A stretch of 64,000 bases of DNA from Melastoma dodecandrum (GCA_029817715.1 JARUPY010000154.1:3127501-3191500), one strand, 5' to 3'; numbered from the stretch's first letter, positions 21,121 to 33,000 are shown. Notes: generated by a model from the letters alone, not told the origin. Translations and numbers: made by a program.

Positions 21121-24100
21121 CTGCAGAGTTTTTTGAAAGAGAGGTATTTGCAAGTTCTCTAGAGAGAGAGTCAGCTATTATGTTGTGGTCGGACTTAATA
21201 TATTCGACCTCGTATTTATAATAGCTTAACAGTTCCTGTAACCTCAAGAGTCTAGTTTGCCTAGCTTCCTTAAGGTTCAGACTCATAAACCTTTTTACAT
21301 AGGTCGAGTCAGAGCGCACTAAAAATGCTTTCGGTGCCAAAAAGATGTAAAAAGCCTTTATTCCATATTTTAAGGCTAATACTTCCTTTTCATGTATCGG
21401 GTACCGTAGTTCGTACCCCTTGAAGCTTCCCGACCAGTATTTGCATACCGGTTCTGGTTTTCGTCCTCTAATTTTGAGGACTGCTCCCCAATAATTTTCA
21501 GAAGCATCAACTTCCAAGACTAACTCATCTTTATCAGATGGTAAAGCTAATTGTGGTAAATTCTTTACCTTTGCTTTAATCCTTTTAATGGACTGAGTGT
21601 CTTCATCTTCCCATTTCCAAGGACTTGTAGAAGAGGTTTTCTTCGAAATCCTACTGAGGTCTCGGGAAAGATTTTTCACAAACTTTCTTGCATAGTTAGC
21701 GCATCCACAAAATCTTTGGACTTGCTTCCTATCCTCAAGTCTGTCAGGAAAATTAACTATTTTTTCAGCAATATGATTTTGCAGTTTGATTTTTCCCTGC
21801 TCAATCTCCATGCCTAGAAAGTTAACTGATTCCTTAAACCATTCTATCTTCTTTTCTGATAGAATCATTCCTTCCCGTCGGAAGATATCAGTCACCTGGT
21901 CAAGGTGTCTCATGTGTTCATCCTCAGTCTGGCTGTAGATTAGCACATCGTCTATATAGACTGCACAAAATTTTCGGATTTGCTTGAAAGCATTATCCAT
22001 TTTGCGCTGAAACACGCCTGGAGCATTCTTCAGACCGAATGGCATAACCAACCATTCAAACATTCCTCGTGGAGCATTGAAGGCAGTTAGAGGAACCGAC
22101 TCTTCTTCCATTTTGACTTGCCAGTATCCACTTTTCAAGTCAAATTTAGAAAAGTATTTTGGTTGACTCAAACTAATCCTATCAATAAGATCTCCCGCCG
22201 TTGGAATCTTATAGCCATCGTCCTTTGTAGCTTTGTTAAGCTGACGATAATCTATAACCATTCGTGCTTTACCTCGCACCTGCTCGGCATGGTTAATTAC
22301 CATAAAGGCTGGACTAGAATGCGGACTGTAACTGTCCCTAATCAAACCTTTTCCAAGCAACTCAGGAATTTGTTTATCAAACTCCTCAACCATCTCAGCC
22401 GTATACGTAATGTTTCTGGCTCTTATAATGGTTCCGGGATCTTTCAACTCTAATCTAGCTTTTAGGCCATTTCGAGTCCATAACTTTAGTGGATCTTCAC
22501 TAAAATTATCGGCCAGTTTTATTAGGAACTTATCCCATTTTGTTCCCATTAACTTGACAGCCATACACACTTCCTGTTTTGGATTTCTAAACAGGTCGTC
22601 ATACCAGCTACTGGTATTCGTTGGAGAAAACAGGGTTTGTACCCATGACTCGTTCTCATCCAACCGCCGTATATCACCACGTTGAGCTCGCACTCTGAAC
22701 GCTCTTTCACATGGGATATCGCCACAGTATTCTGTCCGTTTTACCGGATAAAAGCCAAATTTTAACCGAAGTCTAGGCTCTCTTAGAATACTTATTTTTA
22801 CCCCACCGATGGAAACATCATTTTCATTCTGCACAAAAGGGAGGTTTTCCTTTTGTCCCTTCAAAAAGGCGTTACCAATAATGATGTCGGCCTCTAGTAA
22901 AGGATGTGCAAGAATCTCTTTAATGATGAACTTTTGTCCACCAATAAAGACAGGCACGTTGCTTGCCTTATGACCAACAATTGTGGCCATACCATCGACG
23001 TTAACCATGTGGATGGGTTTCTGCAGTGGTTCCCACCACTCATCTGGCAGAGCATTGAGTCTAGCACAAGTTGTGCTACACCCAGTATCTATCAAAGTAT
23101 CCAGGGAATACTCATAGTATCCAGGAAATTTGAAAGTTAGAGCCACATATGTGCTCAAGTCTTCCTTCCTAACACTAAACCCAATATTCTCAGGTACACT
23201 TTGGGATGGTTCTATCATCCTCCAGATATCGTCTATAGCGATAGACCTTTGCTTGGCTATCTGCTCGATAACCTTACAAACTTCAGGAATCTCAGATAAA
23301 GAGTTACCAATATTAGTTACTCTTAGCATCCTTATAGATTCCTCTCTCGGTTGATCTACAGGGTCTTCATAGACTGGTAATGATACCTGTCTATACCCTA
23401 CGATTCTACCCGTATGTTGCGACGGGGTTCTTGAATCAACAGACCTTCGAGACATCTCTTCTATTAGCGGGGGTGCACTTGCAACCTCTGGTCGAGAGAC
23501 TATTACGTCTTCTCCCACATCACTAACTCTTGAAGAGACTTCAGAGGGCGTTCTATTGAACGGCTCTCTCAGGATTGGCATCCTCACAGGCAAATGCCTG
23601 TCAGCTCTTTCGCTAAGCATAGGCAAATGCCTATCAGCTCTAAAACTGTCCCTAGACGGTTCTCCCAACATCAAAGTAATCTCATTACCTCTTTGTCGGA
23701 TATTGGCCGCACTAATCGGCCTAGAGCTAGTACCAGGTTCAGTCATAACCCAGTTTCTCGGCCAGGTTAACTCTAATGGGTTTACCTCTCGCCTATGGAA
23801 CTGTTGGTAGTTGTTATGACCTTCCTCGAACAACTCTGTAAGTCTAGAGATGTTCCTCACACCAGGACTAGTGGTGTTTACCAATCGGTAAATTACCCTA
23901 GTGTGATACGCTAAAAACTTGGCCTGGGAATTCATCCTATCCATATTCATTGATTTGATCCTTAAGGTCAATGAATTTCCCAAACAGCGATCGTTCAAGG
24001 CCATCATGAAATTTGGATGGACTTGGAACCATACCGGGCCATGTGCTAGGTTGGCCTGTATACCTGATATCAGCTGATCTCGAAACTCTCGCCAACGTTT

Positions 24101-24190
24101 ATCGATCACTGCTGCTACCACAGGACTATCCGCTGGTAAATGAAACAGCGGGACTAATCCTATCTGGATCAACCCAATGTGTATATAGAG
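21047..24190 (-). CDS. Viral frame 2: movement-protein core, protease, RT, RNase H
   Basis: The frame opens just after a stop at 24191-24193, has no ATG until 24007, and ends at 21047. Numbering from the TTG at 24172: residues 1-100 are the main part of a 30K-type movement protein; 140-330 is a variable linker; the aspartic protease triad Asp-Thr-Gly is at 362-364; reverse transcriptase spans about 590-800 with Tyr-Ile-Asp-Asp at 739-742; RNase H follows at about 885-1010. All catalytic motifs are present and no stop interrupts. Lack of a start codon and the split movement protein mean it must be expressed with frame 1, by frameshift, or else it is broken in this copy. A short tandem duplication (two copies of a seven-residue unit) is at about residues 179-195. 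Confidence 0.88.
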   Translation of the reverse strand, partial: LYIHIGLIQIGLVPLFHLPADSPVVAAVIDKRWREFRDQLISGIQANLAHGPVWFQVHPNFMMALNDRCLGNSLTLRIKSMNMDRMNSQAKFLAYHTRVIYRLVNTTSPGVRNISRLTELFEEGHNNYQQFHRREVNPLELTWPRNWVMTEPGTSSRPISAANIRQRGNEITLMLGEPSRDSFRADRHLPMLSERADRHLPVRMPILREPFNRTPSEVSSRVSDVGEDVIVSRPEVASAPPLIEEMSRRSVDSRTPSQHTGRIVGYRQVSLPVYEDPVDQPREESIRMLRVTNIGNSLSEIPEVCKVIEQIAKQRSIAIDDIWRMIEPSQSVPENIGFSVRKEDLSTYVALTFKFPGYYEYSLDTLIDTGCSTTCARLNALPDEWWEPLQKPIHMVNVDGMATIVGHKASNVPVFIGGQKFIIKEILAHPLLEADIIIGNAFLKGQKENLPFVQNENDVSIGGVKISILREPRLRLKFGFYPVKRTEYCGDIPCERAFRVRAQRGDIRRLDENESWVQTLFSPTNTSSWYDDLFRNPKQEVCMAVKLMGTKWDKFLIKLADNFSEDPLKLWTRNGLKARLELKDPGTIIRARNITYTAEMVEEFDKQIPELLGKGLIRDSYSPHSSPAFMVINHAEQVRGKARMVIDYRQLNKATKDDGYKIPTAGDLIDRISLSQPKYFSKFDLKSGYWQVKMEEESVPLTAFNAPRGMFEWLVMPFGLKNAPGVFQRKMDNAFKQIRKFCAVYIDDVLIYSQTEDEHMRHLDQVTDIFRREGMILSEKKIEWFKESVNFLGMEIEQGKIKLQNHIAEKIVNFPDRLEDRKQVQRFCGCANYARKFVKNLSRDLSRISKKTSSTSPWKWEDEDTQSIKRIKAKVKNLPQLALPSDKDELVLEVDASENYWGAVLKIRGRKPEPVCKYWSGSFKGYELRYPIHEKEVLALKYGIKAFYIFLAPKAFLVRSDSTYVKRFMSLNLKEARQTRLLRLQELLSYYKYEVEYIKSDHNIIADSLSRELANTSLSKNSADGSCCKEKDMLGMQEGGTFPKGMS

Positions 24191-26271
24191 TTATATACAC
24201 CTCTCGCGTTACGCATGGTATTTCTTATGCGTTGTACATTCAAGAGTGGGATATCCAAAGTCTCAAGCTCAGTGCTTGTGACTTGCGCTGTCGCCTCTGT
24301 CTGCGAGATATCTATTGTGGATCTAAACCTAAATCTCGATACTTCATAAATTTCTCTTGCATTGACATTTGGCAACCTCCATTCCAGAATTGACTGGGAT
24401 GGATCTTCATACTGGCGGGTTTCCTCCAGTATCTGATTAGTTGTTTCCAAGGGAACCAACTCATCTCCATCTCCTTCCCTTTCTGCTCGCATCATGAACA
24501 GATGTTCGGTCCAGAAATCAGAATCATCATCTGAGTCTGTATCATAATTAGACACAACCTCATATATAGATTCTACTTCCGAATCTAGATCGGAAATCTC
24601 TTGCTCATCAATTGGCTCGTAAGCAAGGATTTCTTCCTCACGACTCCTGTCATCTAGGAAGACCATACGGAGTCTTTCTCTCCTTTGGTTTTTCTTCGGA
24701 CAACTGTCCGCTTTGTGGTCTTTTGAACCACAAAACCAGCAGCAATTACAACTGCTCAAAGGTTTCCCTTTAGGACATTTAGGCTCTCTGCCATGCTTTC
24801 TCTTGAAAGCATCAATCCTATCTTTATCCTTCAGGTTATCCCTTCTCCTCACAAACCTCTTTGGTTTGTAAGCAAGACTTCCCCTTTGCTTACGCTGGAC
24901 GTCCTTCTTGGGCCAAACTTTCTTTTTGTTGTACCCAACGAACTTCCTTGTTTTACGAGGAAAGTTCCTTCTCTTTAGAGAATCACCGGTCGTACTGCGA
25001 GTATCGCATCCGTATCTTCCCGGCACATATTCTATCTGAGAACAACAGCTCTTATTCAGGTAAGGTAGCTTCTTAGCTGCCTCTTTTACCTGAAGCTCAG
25101 TACATGCTTTGCGCATCGCGTACTTCACCGCCTGAATTTTTCCTCCGAGTCCCGAGACTATCTTTTCCTCACTCAGGAGTAATTCATAGGCCTTTTGCGC
25201 AACTTCCGGCCATGGTTCGGGAAGTTTTGCAAAAAAGGTTCCTAATATGAACTGTTGAGATACTACATCCAGATTGTAATAATACCTCTGGAATTCACAC
25301 ACGTAGTTATCAAAATAGCACATATCACAGATCTGTAGCTTAACCAGAGCGGTCAAGGACTGCTCTTTTTCCACCGTCTCAGTGGATAATGAGAAACCAC
25401 AGAACTCTCGTTTCAGGGCATCAGCAATTATTGCCAATACTCCGTCAACCGTCAGCGCTTGATCTATTTTTTCCTTAATGTCTGTGTGTGCCACTAAGGT
25501 TTTCCAGTACTTCTGCGCTGTACCCATGAGGGCTGCCACACACAATTCGTAGACCGCGCCAGGAGGTACTCCTCCTGCAGATGCTGTCATCCGAATAAGT
25601 GATATCCACTCATCTATCTTTTCAGATACATGCTTTTCACAATCTATATCTAGAAAAGCACCCGGGGTAATTATTGGCTTTAGAATATTATCCCTTGGGA
25701 CAAACTCTTGTTTAGTCCGATGTGGATAATCAGGCCTGTAAATTTCCCTCTTCGCAGTTACCAGCTCATTAAACGTTCTGTTGTCTAAATGAACCGGGGT
25801 ATCTTCTGCCAGGCCTAAGGCTTTCCTTAGGTCCTTTGCCAACTCCCCACTTTGGGAGTTCAAGTTTGCACTTCGCTTTTGTGAGTCTAAAATGAAAGGA
25901 GCCACTGACTCCTTATACATTTCATCCACACTTTTGCCTTGATTCTGTTTGGAATTTCTTCCTCCCAGATTCAATCTTTCGACTGGTTTTCCTGTAGTAC
26001 TTTCCAGTCCAGAGGTAGCCTCGGCTTCAGGCCTTTTTAAACCTCTTTCTTTTTCCAGGGCGTCTAACATTGTATTTACAATGGAGCCTACTTCCTTTGC
26101 CATTTGGTTTCGGCTTTCTAGACTTTCATTGCTCCCCTGAATCGTTAGCTGAGTTAAAATATCATTTATACTCTTGCTAACTCCAAATGGAGACAATCTA
26201 GCCTCTGGAACGAACTCCATCCTTGGAGGAGTCCCAGAAGGATTTCCTGAAGATCTACCTTCTCCAGCCAT
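24169..26271 (-). CDS. Viral frame 1: coat protein plus movement-protein N-terminus
   Basis: 700 codons from ATG at 26271. Residues about 190-400 are a caulimovirid-type coat-protein core, 430-490 is strongly basic, and a CCHC zinc finger has its ligands at Cys511, Cys514, His519 and Cys524. An acidic stretch (545-590) follows. Residues from about 632 resemble the N-terminal part of the movement protein, whose core continues in the -1 frame. Coat protein ahead of movement protein is the order I recall for cavemoviruses; badnaviruses and petuviruses have the reverse. The frame is uninterrupted to its stop at 24169-24171. Confidence 0.82.
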   Translation of the reverse strand: MAGEGRSSGNPSGTPPRMEFVPEARLSPFGVSKSINDILTQLTIQGSNESLESRNQMAKEVGSIVNTMLDALEKERGLKRPEAEATSGLESTTGKPVERLNLGGRNSKQNQGKSVDEMYKESVAPFILDSQKRSANLNSQSGELAKDLRKALGLAEDTPVHLDNRTFNELVTAKREIYRPDYPHRTKQEFVPRDNILKPIITPGAFLDIDCEKHVSEKIDEWISLIRMTASAGGVPPGAVYELCVAALMGTAQKYWKTLVAHTDIKEKIDQALTVDGVLAIIADALKREFCGFSLSTETVEKEQSLTALVKLQICDMCYFDNYVCEFQRYYYNLDVVSQQFILGTFFAKLPEPWPEVAQKAYELLLSEEKIVSGLGGKIQAVKYAMRKACTELQVKEAAKKLPYLNKSCCSQIEYVPGRYGCDTRSTTGDSLKRRNFPRKTRKFVGYNKKKVWPKKDVQRKQRGSLAYKPKRFVRRRDNLKDKDRIDAFKRKHGREPKCPKGKPLSSCNCCWFCGSKDHKADSCPKKNQRRERLRMVFLDDRSREEEILAYEPIDEQEISDLDSEVESIYEVVSNYDTDSDDDSDFWTEHLFMMRAEREGDGDELVPLETTNQILEETRQYEDPSQSILEWRLPNVNAREIYEVSRFRFRSTIDISQTEATAQVTSTELETLDIPLLNVQRIRNTMRNARGVYNSIYTLG

Positions 26272-26488
26272 TCAGAAAACCTGACCTTAAGACTTCAATG
26301 GATATTTTTGAAATTGGGTCTAAGTTCTGGATACAGAGAGATACCTTTTGAACCTTAGGGTAGATTTGAAAAACTTTGTAAATATGGGGATATTTTTGAT
26401 AAAGCGGCCATCTATTAATTACTCTTTTTTTCTTGATATCTAGTGTCGTTGCTTGTGTCCGAAATCTTACAGTCAGGGGGGGGAACAT
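26255..26488 (-). CDS. Short basic frame overlapping the start of viral frame 1
   Basis: 77 codons, ATG at 26488, stop overlapping the first 17 bases of the coat-protein frame. The peptide is rich in Lys, Arg, Tyr and Ile. Small frames upstream of the main viral gene are common in caulimovirids, and overlap with the next ATG suits termination-reinitiation. No family is recognised and it may lie partly in host DNA, so confidence is low. Confidence 0.3.
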   Translation of the reverse strand: MFPPLTVRFRTQATTLDIKKKRVINRWPLYQKYPHIYKVFQIYPKVQKVSLCIQNLDPISKISIEVLRSGFLNGWRR

Positions 26489-27034
26489 GATTGAATCATG
26501 TGGGGTATCCGTGTGATTTGGTCCTCCAAACCAAGACAGATGGGTTGCTTGCTCTCTGAAGCAACAAAACCATGTTTATCAATCAAGCCCTAAACAAGAA
26601 GAAGGATTAAGACCAAAAAGTTAACGCGTATTAGTTTCTTGAGTTGTCAAACCCAAAAACCCTTTCCAACCGAACCCACAAAAAAGTCTTCCCTCCTAAT
26701 AGCTCAAAAGACGTTAAATAATAAAAACTTTTGGTCATGAAATTATAGAGGTAGTAATTGTTTCTCAAAGAGAGAGAGAGAGAGAGAGAGGGCAATAATT
26801 AAAAAAATATATATATCTTTTTATTTCTAATAAAACCGATCAGCAATGATTGCAATTTCCTCCTCCAAAATAAAACTCCCACGTGATCATCTCTCCCTTC
26901 CCGTTCCCCCTCTGAATCATCCACCTTCCATGGCGGCCGTCCCCCCCTCCGATGTCGCCTCCACCACACCCCCCGGAACCCCTATAAGACCCGCCCGGTG
27001 TTGAACCGCCAACCTCTCCGCCGCCTCCCCCTCG
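26489..27034. other. Virus-host junction zone and LRR-gene promoter
   Basis: Contains the unplaced left viral boundary, a GA repeat near 26,768-26,790, poly-A/AT runs, and a C-rich 5' UTR ahead of the LRR gene. No gene seen. Confidence 0.45.
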
Positions 27035-30000
27035 ATGGCGTCCCGTCCCCCGGCGGTCACCGGAGACGGTTACCTACAACACCTGGTGAGGTTCGTCGAG
27101 ACCAACTCCGCCTCCCTAATTGACTCGACCGTCACGCTGAAGCTCAACCCTTGCGGCCTCCACTACGTCCACTCCCGCCTCGAGACCCTGGCCGAGCTCG
27201 AACGCCTCCTCTCGGGCGCCCCGGTCGACTACCTCCGCGCCTATGTCTCTGACCTCGGGGATTTCCGGGCGTTGGAACAGCTTAGGAGGATCTTGAGGCT
27301 TGTCACAGAGGTTAAGGTGGTGGCCGTCTTGAGGAATTCCAAAGGGAGGGATCCTACCAGGGTTTGCCTGGGTGGGGTCTTCGGGTGGTTGCGGAGCTTG
27401 GAGTTGAGGGGTTGTGATTTGTCGGCCGCCGAGGCCAAGGGGTTGTTGGAGCTTAGGGGGACTTTGGAGAGGCTTGTCTGTTACAATTCCACCGTGAGTG
27501 TTGATCCCGATCTTGTGCCCTCGAGGGTGTTCGGTTGTTGAAGATTTTGGATTGTTATGGATTCTTGTTGCTTCTGTTTCCATAGCAAGGATGATGATAG
27601 GAGGAAATGTGGGTTAGTCTCCGCACAATTTTGGGAGGTGGGGGATATATTTTGGAGAAAGATTTGTTTGGTTGAAGAGAATGTGCCATATTCTTGATTG
27701 CATCTTTGAGGAAAGCTTCAGCTTGATTACTTTTACATTCACAGAACAGAAAATATGTTGGATTTTCGTGTCATAAATATTCTCTAGAACAGCAAAAAGT
27801 GGAATTCCATATCTTGATTGTCTGTTTTTCTCCAGTTCCCCGATGGTTGTTTATTGTAGTGGTCAATTCACTGGTCATTATAGTAGTAGCTCCACTAGTT
27901 GGTATCAGAAGTAATCTCTTCTGGCTATATCACTCTGGTTGCTTGTTTTAAATAGTTGAGATATAATTCTTGGGTGTTAGTGACATGGTTTAAGTTTTCT
28001 GAGAGTTTGTTCGCTTGCTTCTCAGTATTTGAAGATGATTAAATAGATAATATACACATCTGCTGCTTTTTGTCCGTCATTTTACACTGAGTGGAGAACT
28101 TTGAGTAATTTTTATTTCTTCTCTCGATTTCCTTTTTCTATATAGGACGCTCTTCGGCATGTTTTTGCGAGTCGAATTGCCGAGATAAAGGACTCTCAAC
28201 AGTGGATTCGATTGTCATTTGTTTCTTGTCCATGCAATGGGTTGGTTTTGATGGATGAGAGTCTGCAACTTCTTCCTGCAGTTCAAACCCTCGATCTGAG
28301 CCGGAACAAGTTTACAAAGCTGGATAATCTGAGGAAATGCATCAAGTTGAAGTATCTGGATCTTGGTTTCAATCATCTACAAAATATTTCTTTGTTTAAC
28401 GTGGTGTGTACTGATTCAAGCACATTTCTATATTCATGGATTAGAAACCAGTTTTAGAAAAGCTGCTGAATAGTTGCATTAGTCCAAATATTGACGGCGG
28501 TCGTTCTTATGAACAGGATTGCATTGATGGCCTCACTCATTTTAGATATTTTGAAGTGCTTGTTGACGGGCAGATGAGTTTTTGCAGGATTCATTCTCCC
28601 AAACCCATTGCTGAGGACCTGCTTTTGAGTGAAACTCTTACTAGAAAATCTAGTCTCTTTTAGGATCTCATCTCCGCATGAGCATAAACATGTGAAATAT
28701 TTCATCCTACAAATCCCTCCCTAGTTTTATGGTAGAAACATTCTCTATTAAAGTAACAGAAATTACTTTCCAAATATTTCACCAGCCTTATGCATGACTG
28801 AAGTAATTGTTTTAGGAGTCGTCTGCTGACCCCGTTTTCTCCATTTTCGGTCCATGCAGGGAACGTGCAACCTTGTTAAGCTGGTTTTGAGGAATAATGC
28901 CATATCCACTTTGCATGGAATCGAAAATATGAAGCTACTTGAGGGGCTTGATGTTTCCTACAATGTAATTTCAAGTTTTTCAGAGCTTCAGATACTTGCA
29001 GATCTTCCTAAACTGCAAAATCTTTGGTTGGAAGGGAACCCAGTTTGTTGTTCCCGTTGGTATCGATCGCATGTTTTCAGCCTTTTCGGGAATCCAGATA
29101 AAGTAGGCTACTTATATTAAGTGCGTTATTTTTTAAGCTCATTCCTTCACTGGGGCATTTGTACTGTTAAACTGAAATATACTTTCCTATTCCAATTAAC
29201 ACTTTTTTTACTTATTTATTTTACCAGATTAAACTAGATGACAAAGGCATCAGTACAAGAGAATATTGGCAGAGGAAAATAATTGTGGCTAGGAAGCATA
29301 AAAGACCAGCAAGCTATGGATTTTACTCTCCTGCAAACAACAATGCTAGTCAAGGAGAAAACATCATCAGGAAAAAAGTATGTGATGCTTTTGGAGTGAA
29401 ATCCAAAGATATACCAAGTTTTAAGCTGATACCTGAATTCAGGGTGTCTTCCAACAAAATTAACAATGGTATAATTATTAAAACAAAATTTACAGACCTG
29501 TACGGATTTTTCTGTGTAATAGAGGATCTGCAAGCAATAAATCTGTTCACTGAGAAAGGTTCCGTATTAGTTCGCTGTATCATTTGCTTTTCCCTGGTAC
29601 AGTTTTCATAATTTGACTACATTAAAAAGTTCTTGTAATTCACTTGATCAAACTCTACTCCAGCCCTTGGAACTATTTGGCTGGAAATTCTCATTTTTGT
29701 TGCCTCTAGTCATTATTGCTGCTTTTTTGCGAGTGCATTGCTTTTCGGTAAAGTCCTTGGTTACTAATATATCACAATTATGACTAATACAGAGAAAGCA
29801 GGCTCATCTCGTTTCTATTCAGAGCGAGGAGGAAAACATAGGCTTACTGTCGGAACGAGAGGTTATCTCTGGGGACAATGAGATTCCAGGTGGAGACGAT
29901 ACTGTTGGAGCTGATGACGCTGTTGATGTCGTTGAACTGATGAACCGTGTGGAGCTTATGAAGAAGGAGCGCGCAATCCTTTGGTTACGTGAAATTAGGG

Positions 30001-33000
30001 AATGGATGGACACATCACCGAGCAATTCTGCTGAAAATGATTGCTTGCACATGAGGTGGGAATATCATAACGGCAGTGGAGCAAGCCAGCAGCTGTTTGG
30101 TAAAAGTGCTGAACATTTTTCAGATACATTTAAAGCTTCAGGAGGTGTATCAGAATCTGATGGTTCATTTGCAAATGGAGTAAATGGAAGTACCGGCCAC
30201 TTTTCTCAAGCCGGATTCTATAGTAAGGGTCCGACTAGTAATGGTATTTACGAGGGACCTACTCATATTAATGGATCCCCTGATGATGACCTCATTGCTA
30301 AAGGGCTAATTATTCCTGAAAATCCCTGTAGTACATCCTCTTCGACTGTTGGTAATTCCTTGGGATCTGATGCCTATTCTGTCTTGCCTAGTTCCCCCCC
30401 TTATTATCAAGAGAAAATTCTGCAGCGCCGCCAAACATTGGTGGAGGAAATCCTGCAACTTTCTGCCGACTCTTATTCAGTGGCTTCATCCGATAGCAGC
30501 TGTTGCAGTGAAGATGAGGCCCATGAATCCAAAGGAGAGTCTAATCATTGGGAGGCAGATGGCGCACTGGGGAATTCACTTCCAGATAAGAACAACGATA
30601 TGTCACATCTTCCTGGGCAGGCTGCGAGAAAGAAACACCAATTGATTTTTACCCAAATTGAAGATAAAATTAAGTCTCTAAAATTCTCCAGACAAGTTCC
30701 CTGTAACAAGCCTGATTCTCATCATTTTGGTATTGAGAAGAATGATTTGGAAGAAAAGGTAACCCGAGAGTTCAGTAAGAGAAGCAGAAAGAAACCCCCA
30801 CAAAGAGATATAGATTTGTCCACAGAAACAGGTCATTCAACAAACTCTGGTGGATTAGGAAAATTATTTCATGGAAGTACTATGGATGAAACTAGACGGG
30901 ATCCGATGCAGTCAAATGCAGTTAAGTTTGGCACATCTGCTGCAGTTTCCCCTGGAAGCAGCTCTTTCCTGAGGTCTGATGAGTTTATTGAAAATTATTA
31001 CAAGACCAACATAGCTCTGTCCGGATCTCATGAAACCTGCAATCAGTATCTTCGCTGCGATTGTGTACTGGAGCAAGAATCCATCTATCGGGAAAGGTAA
31101 GCACTTCTTACTCCTTTTGTGTGAAAAGTTGGGAAAACTGTACACGGTTTCATATTTCAGACTTTTGGACTGGCAATACTTACTTCATTGTTAGCCGGAA
31201 TTCTAGTAAATTGTTGTCTTAAGGAAGGCCAGCTGAATAATAAAGAACAGTTTCTGCATAAAAAGGGGTGTCCGCATTCATAAATTTGACATTTTTGGGG
31301 ATGTCTAGATTGTGAAGGACATTTCTATTATGCTACGGTTTCTATGTGTCAACAATCGCATTAGGTAATTTGTGCACTTGTTGCTTCCGCATTTATCTCA
31401 CCAAGTTATTTCTCCCGCCCTTCTCTTGTTGCAGAGAAATAGCCCTGCTAGAGACCACCGAGCCTCGACTTTATGTTCTACTTGTTGGTACCAGATTTGA
31501 TGGATCAGGTGGGAGTGGGACATGTGGAGTATGAAACTTCATGCACCTATTCATTAATTCCTCGTTTCCTTTTTTCTTCAAAATTGCATGATTTCATGGT
31601 TTTGTAACTTCCCTTTCCTGGTTTCTTTCAGGAACCATTGTAAGCATGCTGGGTAACCACACGGTAAAAGAGGTTACTGAAGTCACAGTTGGCTTGGGAT
31701 TTCAGGTTGTGAGGTCAGTATGGTTTTAGTAAGCAGGTTTTACTCTTGGTTCACATTGTATTCCAGATCTGGGATCAAATCATGCTTCTAAATTCCAGAT
31801 CTGGAACCATTGAAAAAACTTTTACAGCCACTAATTTGTGTCTTCATCTAATCTTTTCTCAGGGTATGTATCAGCGGCGGGGCGAGATATCTATTTATCA
31901 CCCGAGATATGGAAAAATCAAGACAACTTCTCGAGATTTTGCAAGTTATTGACGGGTCAATGTCAAGACGCTCTTTGAAAAGGTTTCCACGCGATGCTCT
32001 TCAAAAAACTCGCGCTGATATCAGACTTTTAATTAAATTCGCCATCATTGTCCAGAAGATTTCCGGGTTTTCTTCTAGCGAATTATGTGCGTGGCGTTGT
32101 TCTTTCCCCCATTAAATACTTCTGAACTTTAAATCACAGTGTAGGGCAGGCTCAGGTTGAGTTGTTTAGGAGACACATATGTGGCGGCACAAGAGTCGGC
32201 ATTCTCCAATACTCAATAGTTCACTCTTGGCACAACAATGATGGAGGTGTGCATCATTGACCAATTTACATTGTTCCAATGATTTTATCTACTTTGGGCC
32301 CACTTAGGATTTCTGTAAACTGTGATGCGTGGTTGGATTTCCTTGTCCTTATTTCTTCCCTTAATGTGCTTGTTTTCTTTTCATGCATGCAATTTTGATT
32401 ACTCAAGTTTGGATGACTGTAATTAATCGTAATTTTGTGGTTCTCATTATTGTTCTTGGTTAAACACAACAGATAAGCCAGGGACTTTAAGATCACTGGT
32501 CATGACTCGAAGTCAGTTGTTTTTGTGTACTGAGGATTTTCGGCAATTCAGCTTGCTTTCTCTGAAGTCATCTTTGCCCTCATACTTCTCTTTGGTGTCA
32601 CGGTGCAATATTGCCGACATTTCTGAGATGGTACGATCCTGCTGGATTTCTTTGCGCTCTCAATCAAAAGAAGCATCACATGCAGAGTACTGGATGAGAT
32701 TCCTGTGCTTGTATTTCATTTCATTGCATCATTAGATGGAGGTGTGCTTTCAACATCGTTGCATCACAAAAAGCGTAGCGGATTTGATTATTGTATTATA
32801 GGTCATCGAGGAGAGCAGTCACACCGTGAGCTTAGCTATTGAAAATGCGACCTCGAGAAGGTTCGACCCTGCAACAATCATCCAAAGCAACATGTCAGTG
32901 CTGACAAACATGACCTGGAAGCTGAATTGGTCCTCTGAAAAAGGTTCCTCTCAATTCGTGAAGTTGTTGAAGGCTCTCCATGCCGGGACCGGGTGCCCTC

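Larger units (their letters stand above)
17800..26488 (-). mobile_element. Endogenous caulimovirid (plant pararetrovirus)
   Basis: The minus strand carries, in order, a short upstream frame, a coat-protein frame, a movement/protease/RT/RNase H frame, a zinc-knuckle frame, a TATA-bearing intergenic region, a leader with a coiled-coil frame, and an initiator-tRNA primer site. There is no integrase, and I saw no long terminal repeats. That fits Caulimoviridae rather than an LTR retrotransposon. The 30K-type movement-protein core and CCHC coat protein support this. The three long frames have no internal stops over about 7.4 kb, so the copy is young or little decayed, apart from the frame break near 24.18 kb. 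The exact junctions with host DNA could not be placed; they lie somewhere in 17,684-17,900 and 26,489-26,760. The genus is unassigned. Confidence 0.9.

Noticed and set aside
17800..26488. LTR retrotransposon as the identity of the viral block
   Set aside because: No integrase and no flanking long repeats were seen, while a 30K-type movement protein and caulimovirid coat protein are present.
31983..32139. Extension of LRR-gene exon 8 through the open frame to about 32,112
   Set aside because: The extra residues look unrelated to the family, and splicing 31982 to 32140 restores phase and the conserved continuation.
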